The notes below the pieces were generated by a model, which saw nothing but the letters and a program-made list of their open reading frames with translations, was not told the DNA's origin and ran no database searches. DNA of 64,000 nt from Ancylostoma caninum (Eukaryota > Nematoda > Chromadorea > Rhabditida > Ancylostomatidae). Made by a program: the position numbers and the translations under genes. Positions 1 through 11,753 of the stretch are shown here, in pieces. Position 1 is the first letter of the stretch. Every line of letters starts with the position of its first letter. The DNA lies in NCBI GenBank assembly GCA_037903475.1, contig JBAJFG010000029.1, positions 1,199,501 to 1,263,500 on the forward strand, given 5' to 3'.

Positions 1-188
1 CCTCCCATTCAGCCGTTGACTTTCATTCAATGTACTAGTTGCTTGATGTTAAAACTGGCCTGTCAAGCTGATTGAATTGTAGGCTTGGAACTAAATATAT
101 TAGACATCTTTTATCTCATCTTGGTTATCTTGGAAGATCATTTTGACACACACCATTACCATTTCCATACACAAACTGTCTTCAAGGA

Positions 189-456
189 TCATGTAATTGA
201 TTCAACAAAAGAACATTTCACGAGCAGATGTCGTGCAAAATTGTTGTCAGATTCGCGAAAGCGCTCTTCCCCCGAACAAAACTTGCGAAAAATCAATAAA
301 ATCAATAAATCAATAATAACACTGTGCAAAGTGGCCGTCAGATTCGTGACCAGGGCGGTGAAAAACCCTAGTATGAGTAAGGTTACACTGATGTTTGAAG
401 AGCAGACAACAAGAACTGATAGTAGTATGCCCATTCCAGTCCGGATTGGTGCTAAA
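189..456 (-). CDS. possible membrane-protein exon (unidentified)
   Basis: On the minus strand, a CCTCAG acceptor opens a frame that starts at 456 and stays open to a stop at 189. Its first half is strongly hydrophobic, with two runs that could be membrane helices (GILLSVLVVC and VTLLILGFFTALVTNL). They are followed by a charged tail (RKFCSGEERFRESDNN). I do not recognise the family. No convincing donor or partner exon is visible, because the window begins here. It could be the terminal exon of a transporter or receptor entering from the right, or a chance frame in AT-rich DNA. Confidence 0.22.
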
Positions 457-1089
457 CTGAGGAAAATCGATAAAATCGATCAATGAGTCGATATCCGGAT
501 CGACACTATCCGATGAGTAGTGTCCTAGGCCCTCCGCCGTATTCAGATGGTGTCCCATATTTCTGAGCCCCCTTTTTCACCACCTTGCTTACATATGCAT
601 TCCCATCCTTTGAATTTGGCGCCCACGCGCGCCGTCCAGATTTTTGAAAAAAGTGTCGTAAACCTTTCTGTGTTTTATATATAGATTTTTATATAGATAT
701 AGAAGTGCTTAACAAGTGGAACTGTAGGGGTGGTGGAGAATCCTATTTTGAGGTATTTGGAATATCCAAAATCTTGCAGTTTCGCTCTACATACCTAACA
801 AAGGTAAAGTACGATACAGCAGGGCGGATTGCTTTAAATGAGACAACCATTTCCTTCTTTACCACAGAAGAACTCAGGTGTTCATGCCGGAAGGACTCTC
901 ATAACCATTACATAAAAAACTTTTGTTATAACGAAGCAACCATAATTGTAACGCTGTCGAAGCGGAAAACAAGCTACAGTAATAGAATGCACTGCATAAA
1001 AGTAGAAGTCGGTCTTGATATAAAGTAGAGCGAACATGACCATGACCTAAAACCAATAATTCCGATGCTTCCATCTGAAGGAACTTTCC

Positions 1090-1375
1090 CTACATAGCGG
1101 AAATCTTTCTCAAAATAACATTTCTGGCATAGTGAATAATCCATTTATGATAAACCAACAGCCAGCATTCAAAAATTTGATGGCAGAACTTCTGAGACTT
1201 GTCTGTTATCTCATCCACGAATGCTAATGTGCCGCCAGCGAAAGTTGCGCCGATAACGTCGACGACCTTTCCGCTGTTCAAGAATTCGCCATGCCGTCGG
1301 AAATGCGATGAGAAGTTGCGGAGATCCGAGAGAAGATAGTCGGCTAATGTTTTCTTTGGTATTTTCACTTGTTCG
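1090..1375 (-). CDS. unidentified terminal coding exon
   Basis: A good acceptor (CATTTCATTAG) precedes 1375. After one leading base the frame runs about 94 codons to a TAG at 1090. The codon choice is gene-like, and the protein has normal composition with an amphipathic start (KIPKKTLADYLLSDLRNF), a glycine-rich centre (GATFAGGTLAFVDE) and an aromatic C-terminus. I do not recognise the family. The upstream exons were not found; they should lie at higher coordinates on the minus strand, between 1.4 and 5 kb. It may be the 3' end of a real gene, or a fossil exon. Confidence 0.42.
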
Positions 1376-2936
1376 CTAATGAAATGAAGGCTGAACTCTT
1401 ATTTTGGAACTCAAAAACACAATATCACCAAAAAGTGCATCCACAGTCAAAATATTTGTTTATTTATTTACTGCATGAAGACATGCGCCAAAGGAAGCAA
1501 TGGCAGATTCTCGCCTCTAATTTCAACCAGTTCAGTGAAAAATGTTAGTAGAAAAGAAAAAAAAAACGTTGAACTAAAGAAATTTAACTAACACCAATGA
1601 CAGTTAACGGTGGCGATACAAGCAATATGGTCTAGTTCTGCGACTGACAAAAGGGAATAAACTAACCTTTTTCGCCTGTATAAAATATGAGAGGGATCGT
1701 CGGAAAGCATTAATAGAAACAGTTTACACCATTTCTTGCAAGACTACCGTGAGACCCTTTTCTAAGCCTTTTGTTTTAGGGAAAATTTAGACAGAGTCGA
1801 AACCGAAATCGAGGTTTCCCCACCATGCACTTCCTCTGTGGGAGTGCACCTCCTAACATGCTGGGTGTTGCACTCTCACCAGGAAGTGCATGGTGTTGCA
1901 CGCACCATTGGATCCTTATTACCAGCCAAGTGAAGCACTCGCTTATAACAGGAAATAGCATTGTGAGGGGATCCTGTGATTTAGCCTTGGCTCCACCCGA
2001 AAGCACCCTTAAAGAAGAGGTCCATCCAATTTTTTTTTGCCAAGAAGTTTAACAAATCAAAGGGGACAATGAAGGTCAAATAAAGTAAATGAATGCTACG
2101 AAAAGGGGTGGGTTTTAACAGCTTGATTAACACCATCCCATGTTTAAAATGTTTTCCGGAAGAAAAACCTCTTGTGAGGAATATGAAATGAATCATTTTG
2201 AAGGAAAACATTAGGTGTGATGACAGCGACAAGTACGAGATGTCACTACATTAAACCGAGTAAGATATCGGGGAGATGTACACTTCTCTATGCATAGGAA
2301 GAGCTAGAATTAGAAGTAGTCAAGATGTTCATCGGAATCCAAGGTTCCGTCCCACACTGAGATCAGAGAAATGACAGATGACCACGCACGACGAAGACGA
2401 CAACTTGCCAATGTTCAGAGTGTAAGATGTTGTGCGTTGGCGCGGTGTGGCGTTATGACACGGCTCTAGTGCGGATCTGGTTCTGGTAAGGCGAAAGCAG
2501 CTCCTTGAAACATTGGATAACGAAAAACAACTGACGACGTCATGTCATCTGCTTGACAGTCATGTGATTGGTCATCTATCTTAGTTCGCAAAGCTTTCAT
2601 AAGAAGTGACAAGCAGACATAAAGTGAAAGCGTCGCTACCGACCGATAAGCTTGAGGATGTGTGGTAGAAACGCAGGATAAGCCCGCTGCTCGCTCATAA
2701 GGCACCCGTTGGCGATTCGCTACAATCGTCCGAGAATCCCGTGCAAGTCTCTATTATCCAGGGCAACGTTTCGATAAACAGTTCACAAATGTGGAACCCT
2801 TGGTATATTAGCGTCCGTGAAGCAAGATGTTGTCATTGCAAAGACAGCCAGGCATGAAAATTAGTCGACATCGTATCGTTGAAGGTTTATTTTCAGTGTT
2901 CCTTCAACGTACACAAGGGTTCAGTATTTTTGCCTT
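1376..2936. other. non-coding stretch
   Basis: No supported gene is seen. The one structured part is the inverted repeat at 1823-1893. The short open frames here overlap on both strands and have no splice-site context. Confidence 0.5.
1823..1893. repeat. short inverted repeat (GTGCA-rich)
   Basis: Two perfect 13-base arms, CCATGCACTTCCT at 1823-1835 and AGGAAGTGCATGG at 1881-1893, enclose a GTGCA-rich 45-base spacer. Similar vocabulary (GTGTTGCACTC, CACCAG, AAGTGCA) recurs at 12805-12965, so this may be one copy of a dispersed hairpin repeat. Confidence 0.6.
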
Positions 2937-3190
2937 GCGGCGGTGCATGGCGAGGTGCACGGCGTCCACTCTCTGTCGTACTTCACTTCAATAAACACAC
3001 TGCCTTTATCTGAAACAATGCACCTACAGATACACGGCATGCACCTATAACGCGCTGTGCGTCACTGGTGCTGCACGTGTCGGAGCACGGCATACACTCC
3101 TCATACCATACCACATGGAGTAAACGCCATGCGTATAGGTAATGGGTGCCGTGCGTCCTCAGCGCCATAATGGAGGTGCATTCTAACGGA
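2937..3190. repeat. GTGCA/CACGGC dispersed repeat, copy 1
   Basis: This GC-rich block is dense in GTGCA, CACGGC and GCATAC words. Its right part, beginning near the GCATACACTCCTC word, aligns by eye with 4610-4710 (shared ACATG.AGT, GCGTATAGG and GGAG.TGCA landmarks). No protein is encoded. It looks like a diverged, satellite-like dispersed repeat. Confidence 0.55.
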
Positions 3191-3365
3191 TGTACCGGCC
3201 GCTTTCTTTTATACTAGGTTGCCCGAAAAGTCTTACCTAAAATTTTGATCGTTTTTCCTTTTTGTCATGACTTTACTCAACCCCTTTCTCGACCGATGAT
3301 GTAATATTTATAGTCAGCATTGATCATGCGCTATCCACTGGATACTTTCGTCCCTCAGGAACTTA

Positions 3366-3630
3366 CAGTGGACGGCAGTGGCGGTGGCCCATCTGCGGCC
3401 TCGAGAAGGACGCAGCGCGACCGCGCCGCACAAGCTGAGATCGGTGTTGTGTGCTGCAGGAATGCTATTTCTAGGCTCTTTTCTTCTCGATTTGGTCGAA
3501 AATCCTTGAAATGGGCAGAAAAACTGCTAGAAGTAGCAGCAGCAGAAAACATCGGCTAAGGCGCGCTCGGCGCGGTCGCGCGACGTTCTTACCAAGGCCG
3601 CGGATGGGCCAACGCCATTGACGTCTACTG
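3366..3630. mobile_element. foldback MITE, copy 1 (TA-flanked)
   Basis: A 265-base element has long terminal inverted repeats of about 65 bases. It begins CAGTGGACGGCAGTGGCGGT and ends with the diverged complement, ACGCCATTGACGTCTACTG. The dinucleotide TA flanks both ends, as expected for a Tc1/mariner-type insertion. The arms are GC-rich and the centre is AT-rich with no coding capacity. A second copy, in the opposite orientation, is at 43601-43868. It is non-autonomous; the transposase source is unknown. Confidence 0.8.
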
Positions 3631-4377
3631 TATGTTTCTGTGAGTCGGACGAGTTGAAGGCCCTCAGTTGGAGGTTTTATACCATTTATTATGGGAAATT
3701 CTTTATTCGGTAAGTAAGCTCAAGAAGTCATATCAAATCTTAATTAGAGAGTGCAAAGTCAGGAGAGTATGAAACCCAGGAAGCGTTGTAGCAACCCGCA
3801 CCTTTTGTCTATACCAAGCTTCCGAAAGAGTGGTAAAATTTGCGTGAAAAATGGGTGGGCAGTGCAGGACTTTCCACATTCTAGGTTTTTCCTCGACTGT
3901 TCTCACCTGTTTCTAAATCTGGTCTGCTCGAATGGTAGCCGTGACTGTTCTACCCCGCGGGAGCATTTCGAACTGCAGCATCTCTCTAAACTTATGACGT
4001 GATGGGATCATCCAGCGCGTGGCTGCTCCTAAGAGCTTGTATATCTGGACACCAAGCGGGTGTATCAGCAGAGTCGTGAGGAAGAAATATTTGGCAATAG
4101 TATCCTATATTACGCATGTGATGTTGCTGACCTTAGTGCTCGCCAGGCTGCTCCACACCATCTCGTAACAGGACATTTGAAAAAAAAGTTCCTCCACTGG
4201 TTCGAGGCACGCACCCGCTGCCCTTGTATCTTCCACGAGGAAAGAGTAATAGCGTTGGAAATATATTCCAATATCGTGTAGGTCACAACCTCTCCCAACT
4301 AAATTTCCTAGTACAATTTTTTTGAAAAATTTTGGACAAGACTCTTTGCCCAACCTGATATACATATACGGACCCTG
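3631..4377. other. non-coding stretch
   Basis: Nothing I can support. The open frame near 4105-4410 on the minus strand has no splice signals and a composition typical of chance frames. Confidence 0.4.
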
Positions 4378-4830
4378 TGGGGTGTGCACATCAAGCTGCG
4401 CGGCGTTCACCTTCTATGGTGTTACAATTCAACTAGTACACTGCACAGCACCAACGACGACTTCCTATCTACACTACCAGTATCTCAAAAAGTGCACCTC
4501 CAGACGCACGGCATTCACCCTCAGGAGCGCTGTACATCAACTTCAAGATGCTGCGCATATTATACGCACACACCTATCATCCCTTTGTCTCTGAAGGTGC
4601 ATTTCCCGGCGCAAGGCATACACTCTCAGTACCACAGCACATGAAGTGGAGGCCGTGCGTATAGGAAAGGGTTGGTGTGCATAGTGTCGCATTGGAGTTG
4701 CACTCCTACGAACGCACTGAGCTCTATCTATCATATCTAGCATACACGGCACTGCTATGGCGCACGGCGTCCACTTCCTCTGACATTGTGCTTCGATCAG
4801 CCACACTGAACATTTCCTGTGATGCCCTGC
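4378..4830. repeat. GTGCA/CACGGC dispersed repeat, copy 2
   Basis: About 450 bases carry repeated units of roughly 110 bases, each with a GTGCAC or GCGC word followed by GGC(G/A)T(T/C)CAC. It is related to the block at 2937-3190 and uses words also found in the tandem array at 10030-10445. Several overlapping open frames run on both strands because the GC-rich repeat lacks stops; none looks like a gene. Confidence 0.55.
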
Positions 4831-5034
4831 AGAGTGCGCTAATCTCAAGCACATATTCAATAAAATTTTTTTTTGATGTGAGAGGCTTATGTAAGATTTG
4901 CGGGGTCGAGAGTGAGCGAAGTTCAAAAGTAGTGGTTATTTCAGAACGAATTTGAGTGAGAGACATTTGAATCCTCTTTTGCTTTCCTTCTCGAATGGTA
5001 GCAAAGCGCATCTCATAGATCTGATTTCCAACTT

Positions 5035-5098
5035 GCTTCTGTTGAACTCAGGTGTAATTCCGTTTGGCTTCTGTTGAACTCAGGTGTAATTCCATTTG
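5035..5098. repeat. 2 x 32-bp tandem duplication
   Basis: Two adjacent 32-base copies begin GCTTCTGTTGAACTCAGG (5035-5066 and 5067-5098) and differ at one visible position. The duplication is recent and non-coding. Confidence 0.9.
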
Positions 5099-5978
5099 CA
5101 CGCTGGCCGCAAATGAAAGCACTCCTCAGTTCTACATTTTATCCATTCTCTGCCATCCATCAACCAATGATGTAGGAGGGCTACAGATCTTGCAAAACAT
5201 CCACTGGTCATTCACTTATCGTTGTTGTTGATCCATCACTCTTCCTTCGCGTACAGTTCCGGACCAGTCATGGATGGTTTGCTACAGTTGCTTTGCCCTC
5301 TGAACACCACACTAGTTCGTTTTCTACACTTGGTGACTTCTCAACGCGGCTCACTCTCAACTATATTTATTTTTTATAGCAATCAAATATGCTCAACGTT
5401 TCAACGAGATGAGTACGAGTCCCCCGCCCACATCCAGGTCGCAAACCTTACCCGAAGCTGCAAATTGCCGCAAATTCACTAGAGAGACGGCAAGGATAGC
5501 TATGTCAAATGGTTTATTCGTGTACATTCAAGCAAGAAAAGCCGCTAAGACTCTGATGAAATTGAGATCATCGCAATGTTCTTCTAATATATTATAGAAC
5601 ACAACAAGATGGATATAAACGGATATCTCATCAACTAAAATGTGCTACAACTCAATCTATTCGGGATTGATGATATTATTATTGCCAGTCGAACTTAATT
5701 ATATCGCACAACAGGTAACAGCAACGCACTGTCGTAAGACACATCAAATCAGCCACCCCATATATGTGTAAGAAAAGTGAACTGGAAGCCAAGGAAATGC
5801 CATATACATTATGTCTTGGATCACTTCAAATTAAGTCACCGTGTCATTTCTATAAGAATACATTCCATTGAGAGTAATAAGGAAAACAATAAAAACTAAT
5901 ATTTCAAATCTCGGAGTTCTAAAAATTTTCAGACAAGGAGTCCAATGTCCAGTCGGAGAATAGAAAACTTATGAAGTT
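5099..5978. other. 3' flank of the potassium channel gene
   Basis: AT-rich sequence downstream of the minus-strand channel stop codon. No canonical AATAAA is visible on the minus strand within about 150 bases of the stop. No other gene is seen. Confidence 0.45.
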
Positions 5979-8900
5979 TCACTGCGGATGATAGAATCCA
6001 TTCTCGTAAGATTGAGAGGTACCATCTTCAGAGAACCGACCATATTTGGGGCCTACTTCATTCTGAAAAACAAGACCAATTAAGCTTGAAATGTCGCAGA
6101 CGATGGCGACATATTTGACTTATGGCTCATAAAAGACAGTACACACCGTCTGATATTTAAACAAAAAATCTTTCGCCAGGATGAACGTATGTACGCTCTT
6201 CGATCATGTTCCAACTAAGATATCTAAATTCTCTTGAGATTTATTCTTTCCCCACAGCCAAATTCCCCTGTTGTGGACCTTTCCTTGCAGCGACAAACGA
6301 AGCCATTAGCACTTTGTTCTCTAGCGATTCTTGAAAGTACGAAATACTTCAGACTCTTTTGTTGGGCACTCATTATCCATGGTCGCTTCCTGAAGTGTAG
6401 CTTACCTCATCAACCATCCTGGATTCCTCCTCTGTTTTCAGGAAGAATCGAGAAAGATCGAATTGCGGGACTTCATAAAGAGTGGCAAGGAAGAGCATCA
6501 TGCAGCACAGTCCAACTAGTAGATACACTGGAACAATAGCGTAGTGAGAAATTTTTGGAGGAAAATAGAGGAAAAAGCGACTTGCCTGTTGCTATTACTT
6601 TGTACACACTTCTATATTCTTGGTCAGGACTGTCTCCTGGTTCATAGTCGCCTGAAAATGGCCGTACTTGTGGAGAATCCAGTAAAAAAATTATCTTTTT
6701 CCCATTCTCTTTTATAGACAGTGACTCTCGGTTAGAGTTGCTGTACTCTTAAAACCTACTCCTAAGGAAATGGATTTTCATTGCGGGAAACGGATCAGCC
6801 TTTTTCGTGGCGAAATTCACCGGGTGGAAGTGGAACAGTACATATCAAAAGGAAGTAATGCAGTACACAAACCTAATCCAATTGTCGTCAAAGATACAAA
6901 GCAATAGTAAAAAGCGTCCAAAAACGTCCAGTCAGGTTCAATATTAGTGAAGATCCATGCCGGAATGAGGAACACGAAAACCAACAGAAGTAGGCATACA
7001 GTGGCAAGGTGGAACATCTGAAATAAAGCAGAGCCATTAGAAAAAATTACGAGGAATAATTTATGCAGGAATTTTATCAGAAGGGTGCTCCTTTGATAAC
7101 TTACCTGAATGTGTCCAGCATGAAAGATGTGCGCCAAACGTTGATTTAGAAATCCCCGTAGCAGCTGTGATGGCCGTCTCAAACGTGCCACTATTGCAGA
7201 CAATAAAGCCAACGTTAGTGGGATACCTTGAAAAGAATACCTTAAAAGGAAAAGGATCAGGCTGTTTGCTGCGCTCAGCACAGTCGAGTTCCGAAATCGA
7301 GACTTGTTGTGCATTTGCAGACAAAGTATACGCGATGCGCTTGCACTGCTTCAGGTCTGTCTGCTTGATTTTAAAGAGAGCAGCTCTAGATGGGATCTTA
7401 CAAATTCCTCTTTATATGATATACGATACATAAAAAATAATATATATAACTAACCGATTATACAATAAACGATTGTGAACAGTTTTCCATGTTCTGTTCT
7501 TGGAGCTACACGACCATATCCTATAACAACTTTGATCAGATTCTATGATAAGCATGTAAAAAAGTGCTTGTAAGCAAATAAATAAAATAAAGACAGGTAG
7601 TCCCCTAAATCGAAATGTATGCTAAAAGTAAGGAAAAAATGGAGGCGAAATAAGACAACAAGATGCAGGTAGCCATGGAGCACCAAAGAGTAAAGAGACG
7701 TAGCAGCTGTGAAATACACATGGAACGAACCAACGGTACTGATCAGAGTCCCAGCAAAGAAGAACGCTTGACCGAAGGACCAGTTCGGTGAACTGGTCAC
7801 ATTCTTCTCCATCCAAATGCCATTAAGAGCCGCATCGCGAATGTCAGCGAACAGTCGGTCGATTTCGGATTCTGAATCAAAATATCAGTCAAAAAAAAAG
7901 AAGAAAAATAGCCGAATGGAAAAAGAAAATAGTAGTTGACTAAGTCCAAAGTTTTGAAACCTGCGCAGGAAAAAAGATCAACCGGAATTTCAAAAAAAAA
8001 CTTTTCAAAAAACTTTCTCCCCTTTCTTGTTGGCAGAGTTTCTGTAGATGAAACCATTGTGCATTCCAGAAACCAAGCTGAGCGCTTGGCCTTTGGGCCG
8101 ACCAATTACAGAGCTCGGCCACTCCACCCTTCCGGCTGTCCTGGCTACTGTTTGGCTTGTTTTGTTTTGGCATCCGAATCATCGAGATGTTTTATGCTTG
8201 TTTTATGTCTGTTTGATGATTCGCATGGTATATCCATGCAATAAACTGAAACTGAAGTGTATCTTCACTCTACTTTACATCAAAACGTCCGTTGGCACTG
8301 TCGAATTTTCGTTGATACCATGAATTCAGGTCCTAATAAGGTGATTTTTGGTACTTTACAATTGTCGAAATAAAGCATTTTCTAGAGAGCACACTGTTTG
8401 AACTACGACGGAGCAACTCCATTAAATATACACAACCTTGTAGCTACTGTTTCATGGAAATCTATTCTGACTTCGTCGGAACACCGACCGCTTGGGATAT
8501 ACTGAGTGAAATATTATCGGAGCGTCGAAGAAATATGCTGTGAACCAAAAAAATGGCAGCCAAATTAACTACGAACCCGTACTTACGATTAACTCCAGTC
8601 GCATCTTTAAACCGTTGTACCGCAAGAGAAAAATTCACTCGAGCTTCGGCTTCATGACCCCATTCAATGGCTTGAAACAGAAATGCTCCAGCAATAAGGT
8701 AGATGACGAGAAGAATCGTGGCTATTATGATACTACGATCACGCACTTCTGCCGTCATCTGTCAACATGGATCGGGTCAGAAAGCAGTGCTACGGTATGG
8801 TGGCGGCGATATTAACACAGAAACTCATTAGGAGTTTTACGTAATTGTTCACGATAAAGAAGAATGGGAGTTCACGAGTTATGACAGTAGAGGATAGGGC

Positions 8901-9306
8901 TGCAAAGACTATATTCGTTTGATGTCCACAAAATTCGGTTGACTAGAAATGTAACTTGCAAATGATGAATAATTCCAAAAAATTGTTACCAGTTCAAAAA
9001 AAATCACTAACTAGAGAAGTCTCACGAGGAACGCGGCAATAAAATGATTATATTAGGAGGTATATTCTTCGCAAAAATATAGGATCTTTTCAAACTTTCC
9101 ATCCAGAAGGATTTTTAGGTGTTCACTCTTGTTACCTTTCGCTTATCCTCATAACGGTCGTAAAAGGTATATTGAGGGGAAACAAAGATAGAGAAGAGGC
9201 AGTTCGCAGTAAGGATAGTAGAGGGACCGTCTAGAACAATGACCTGGCCAGTGACATCGTTGTTCAAATAAACAACTACCTTATCAGGTCTGACAAGGGA
9301 TACCAT
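5979..9306 (-). CDS. same K2P channel gene, alternative isoform B
   Basis: An alternative 5' end is built from 9306-9136 (57 codons, phase 0) and 8758-8587 (57 codons plus one base). These are followed by the seven shared exons from 7871 to 5979, giving 362 residues in frame. The second exon encodes a complete alternative M1 ([19 protein letters not shown]) plus cap helix ([19 protein letters not shown]). The first encodes a different cytosolic N-terminus beginning [14 protein letters not shown]. Its ATG lies seven bases after an AG acceptor (CACTACAG), so it could be a trans-spliced start with its own promoter. The isoform A exon 9602-9511 ends in phase 1, and so does 8758-8587, so the two sets are interchangeable. 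The 8758-8587 exon is certain by its helix and splice sites; exon 9306-9136 rests on phase and splice sites only. Confidence 0.72.
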
Positions 9307-11309
9307 GGTGGGACTGTAGTGCAAGACGTGACGTAGACTCCAACAGGGGTATGAACGCTTTTTCTGATTCGACCACTTTTATTTTTCATACTCCTAATTA
9401 ATGTAATGTTTGTTCGATTTAGAGGAAGTTAATCCTATGATATAGAGCTGTTTCATCTTGGTCCTCACTAAAAATATTCGTTAGATGCTATGGAATCAAG
9501 CAACTCTCACCTTCAATACCAACACTGATAAGTCTGTCCTTCCACTGCTCCCTGTACTCCCAGTGAGTCTCACGCTCGATTCGTTCCAGTGGATACTCAA
9601 GCCTGAAGATAACAGACATTCCTATGCGGTAAAAGGTGGTAATGTTACTTAAAGGTAACTGAGTCTTGCAGGTTGAAATGATTCCACGGGTTATGAATCA
9701 GCAACGGAGTGCCATGTAAGAAAGTAGGGTTATACCAGACTGTAGAGGTGCATTGTCTCATTTTTTTGACTAAGCAAGGTGAGCCACGCTCGAATAAGTT
9801 CCATAATTTATCACAGAATGCTCTTCAACCACTACAGAAAAAAATATGTCGGAACTGTGCATTGCGCTACCGAAAAATCTGTCATACTGTAATGCATGAA
9901 GAGTTGGTAGCAGTGCCACTGCCAGTCCCTGCAATGCTTATGTTCAAGATTCGAGCTTGAGATAATGACAAAATGTACGCTTTATTGGTAAGATTTCTTA
10001 TAGTTGCACCAAATTTGCCAGAGCAGATGGCAGCACCGCTGTGTACCGTTAGCGTAGTGCGGTAGTCGAAGTGCAAAACCAGTGGAGGTGGATGCCGTGC
10101 GACTCTAGGTGCACCACCACGTACTGATTGCTGCATGTGCGTGCACTAACTGCCACCAGCGCATGGCACTAGTCGAGGTGCAACACCATCGAAGGTGGAT
10201 GCCGTGCAACGGGAGGTGCAGCACCAGATGAAGTACATGTGCGCAGCAATTGCTGTGGATGTGGTGTGTTCGTCGAAATCTAACAGCACTGAAGGTGGAT
10301 GCCGTGCGACTCGAGGTCCAACACCACATATCAGGATAGTGCTGTGTATGTGTAAATCAAGTGCCGCCAGAGCAGTGCGATAGTCGAAGTGCAACAACAA
10401 CGCTGGTGCACGCCGTGTGACTCTAGGTGCGCCGCCACATACCAAGAGTGCAAAAGTTAACCTGTTCGATGGATCTCATTACGCGTGGGGAGCAAGGGGG
10501 GGGGGGAGCATTCTACATGAACAAGATATAGCGTCTCACCCCTCGCTATAAAACCCTCCACACTAGAAAGCCGACGCAGGTGGGTGCGTATGCGTATGAA
10601 GAGGGCAAGGCGGAGCAGTATCAGGTTGACACAAGCGCTGCATTCGCAAACGCGTGCGACTCGACTCTAAGAAGCGCGAGGAATATTCGAATGCATAGAT
10701 AACAGTATCTGGCTCCTTAGCGTTGCAGAAAGCGGCGTCATAGGATCTGATAGCTGGATGTTGTTCTCCCAATACATCTTCCACTGGGGTTACACCAGAC
10801 TGCTCGGTTTGCAGTTCTATGCCATAACCTGCATCACTAGCCAACAAACTTGGCGCTGGCAGCAGATTTAGGATAGATATTCAAAGCCTTATAGCTGAAT
10901 AAGAGTTTAGTCAGTTTTAGTCAGTTTTCGTTCACTCGGCTGCATGAAATTTAATCAATTTTTCATTCAGCGATATTATAAGTTCGAGATATATGTATGT
11001 ATCACTACTGATCTGCATGTTTTATGTGGCTAAACTTTTCGGAACTCACCTCACGAAAACCACTGCTCCAATCAAAAGATATACCAACATCACCAGTCCT
11101 CCTATATATAAACGAGCATTGCTGTCACGCATCTTCCCTTCCATATCGATAACCACCTGAATTGAAAGAGTTCCTTCTTGGCCGAACAGAAGTTCAGCTC
11201 ATCTCATGTCTTTGCGACGGCAAGTGTGAGAAATAGTTGGGTCATAGTGTTAAGACAAAACAGTTCAGAAACTTACCTTATTGTTTATGGAGAAGATTTC
11301 GAGCCCCAT
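5979..11309 (-). CDS. two-pore-domain (TWK-type) K+ channel, isoform A
   Basis: Predicted 325-residue K2P leak potassium channel of the plasma membrane. Coding exons, in gene order: 11309-11277, 11156-11050, 9602-9511, 7871-7731, 7520-7455, 7226-7105, 7017-6873, 6651-6586, 6527-6406, 6062-5979. All junctions keep frame. Landmarks are M1 ([20 protein letters not shown]), an acidic cap helix, pore 1 with filter TVGYG, M2 ([15 protein letters not shown]), M3 ([19 protein letters not shown]), pore 2 with filter TIGLGDY, M4 ([17 protein letters not shown]) and a short tail ending YENGFYHPQ. Introns interrupt both filter motifs in phase 1. The intron after 6586 uses a GC donor (GCAAG). The first-exon ATG at 11309 is a choice; in-frame sequence back to the acceptor at 11328 would also allow joining to 11588-11753. 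The family call is firm; the orthologue is not assigned. Confidence 0.85.
9612..11049 (-). other. large intron of K2P isoform A
   Basis: The 1.4-kb intron between the M1 exon and the cap-helix exon of isoform A (splice boundaries at 11050 and 9602). It holds the diverged tandem repeat at 10030-10445 and an 11-base G run at 10496-10506. Open frames inside the repeat are not genes. Confidence 0.7.
10030..10445. repeat. diverged tandem repeat, about four units of 100-113 bp
   Basis: The word pattern GTCGAAGTGCAA, then GGTGGATGCCGTGCGACTC, then AGGTGCACCACCA recurs near 10058, 10171, 10271 and 10382. Units are diverged by substitutions and small indels. It lies in the channel intron and shares the GTGCA-rich vocabulary of the 2.9 and 4.4 kb repeats. 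Confidence 0.75.
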
Positions 11310-11587
11310 TTCTGGTTCGGTGGTTGCTCTAAATTTTCAGGAGTTATTCCAGCTCAGAAAGAATTACGGCCGCAAACTCGAAACGGCAACACAAATTTCA
11401 AGATGTCGAGATGTAGAAAGAGCCCAGGAAGGAAAAAAGCTCAGCAAGAACCATGCCGTGTAGCGCATTAGCCGCATAGAACATGTCAATAAGATGATTT
11501 TCGTGTCACTAGTTCATTTTTTAAAGCCTTGCCTGCCTGGCGTCTCATAGAATATCTATGCTTGCACCTAGCTGGAAATATCGTTAC

Positions 11588-11753
11588 GAAGATTGGCTAT
11601 AGAAGCTATCACGACATGCTTGTATCGAGCAATTTTCAAGCTTGAGTGGGTGTGGAATGGAGGAAATCCGTTCCAGATCTCCACCACACGCTGTAATTAT
11701 ACGTTCAGGGTAGGCTATGATGTCATCCAAGAGATTTGGGTCCAGTCCAGGAG
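11588..11753 (-). CDS. possible upstream coding exon of K2P isoform A
   Basis: A frame of 54 codons with split codons at both ends runs from a GTTTCAG acceptor before 11753 to a weak donor (TTC/GTAACG) at 11588. Joined to 11328-11277, it stays in frame into the isoform A start region (reading [15 protein letters not shown] across the junction), which would lengthen the N-terminus. The residues (DPNLLDDIIAYPERIITACG) resemble normal protein but no known domain. An adjacent open frame at 11770-11951 could be a further exon, but no acceptable donor links them. It may instead belong to a separate gene ending at the in-frame stop at 11584. Confidence 0.35.

Noticed and set aside
3210..3245. TAGGTTGCCCGAAAAGTC, resembling a mariner end
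   Set aside because: No matching inverted end was found in the following 1.5 kb, so no element can be drawn.
6817..7314. 165-codon minus-strand frame covering M2 to pore 2 of the channel as a single exon
   Set aside because: It reads through introns on both sides and between exons 7226-7105 and 7017-6873; splice sites and the family pattern give shorter exons.
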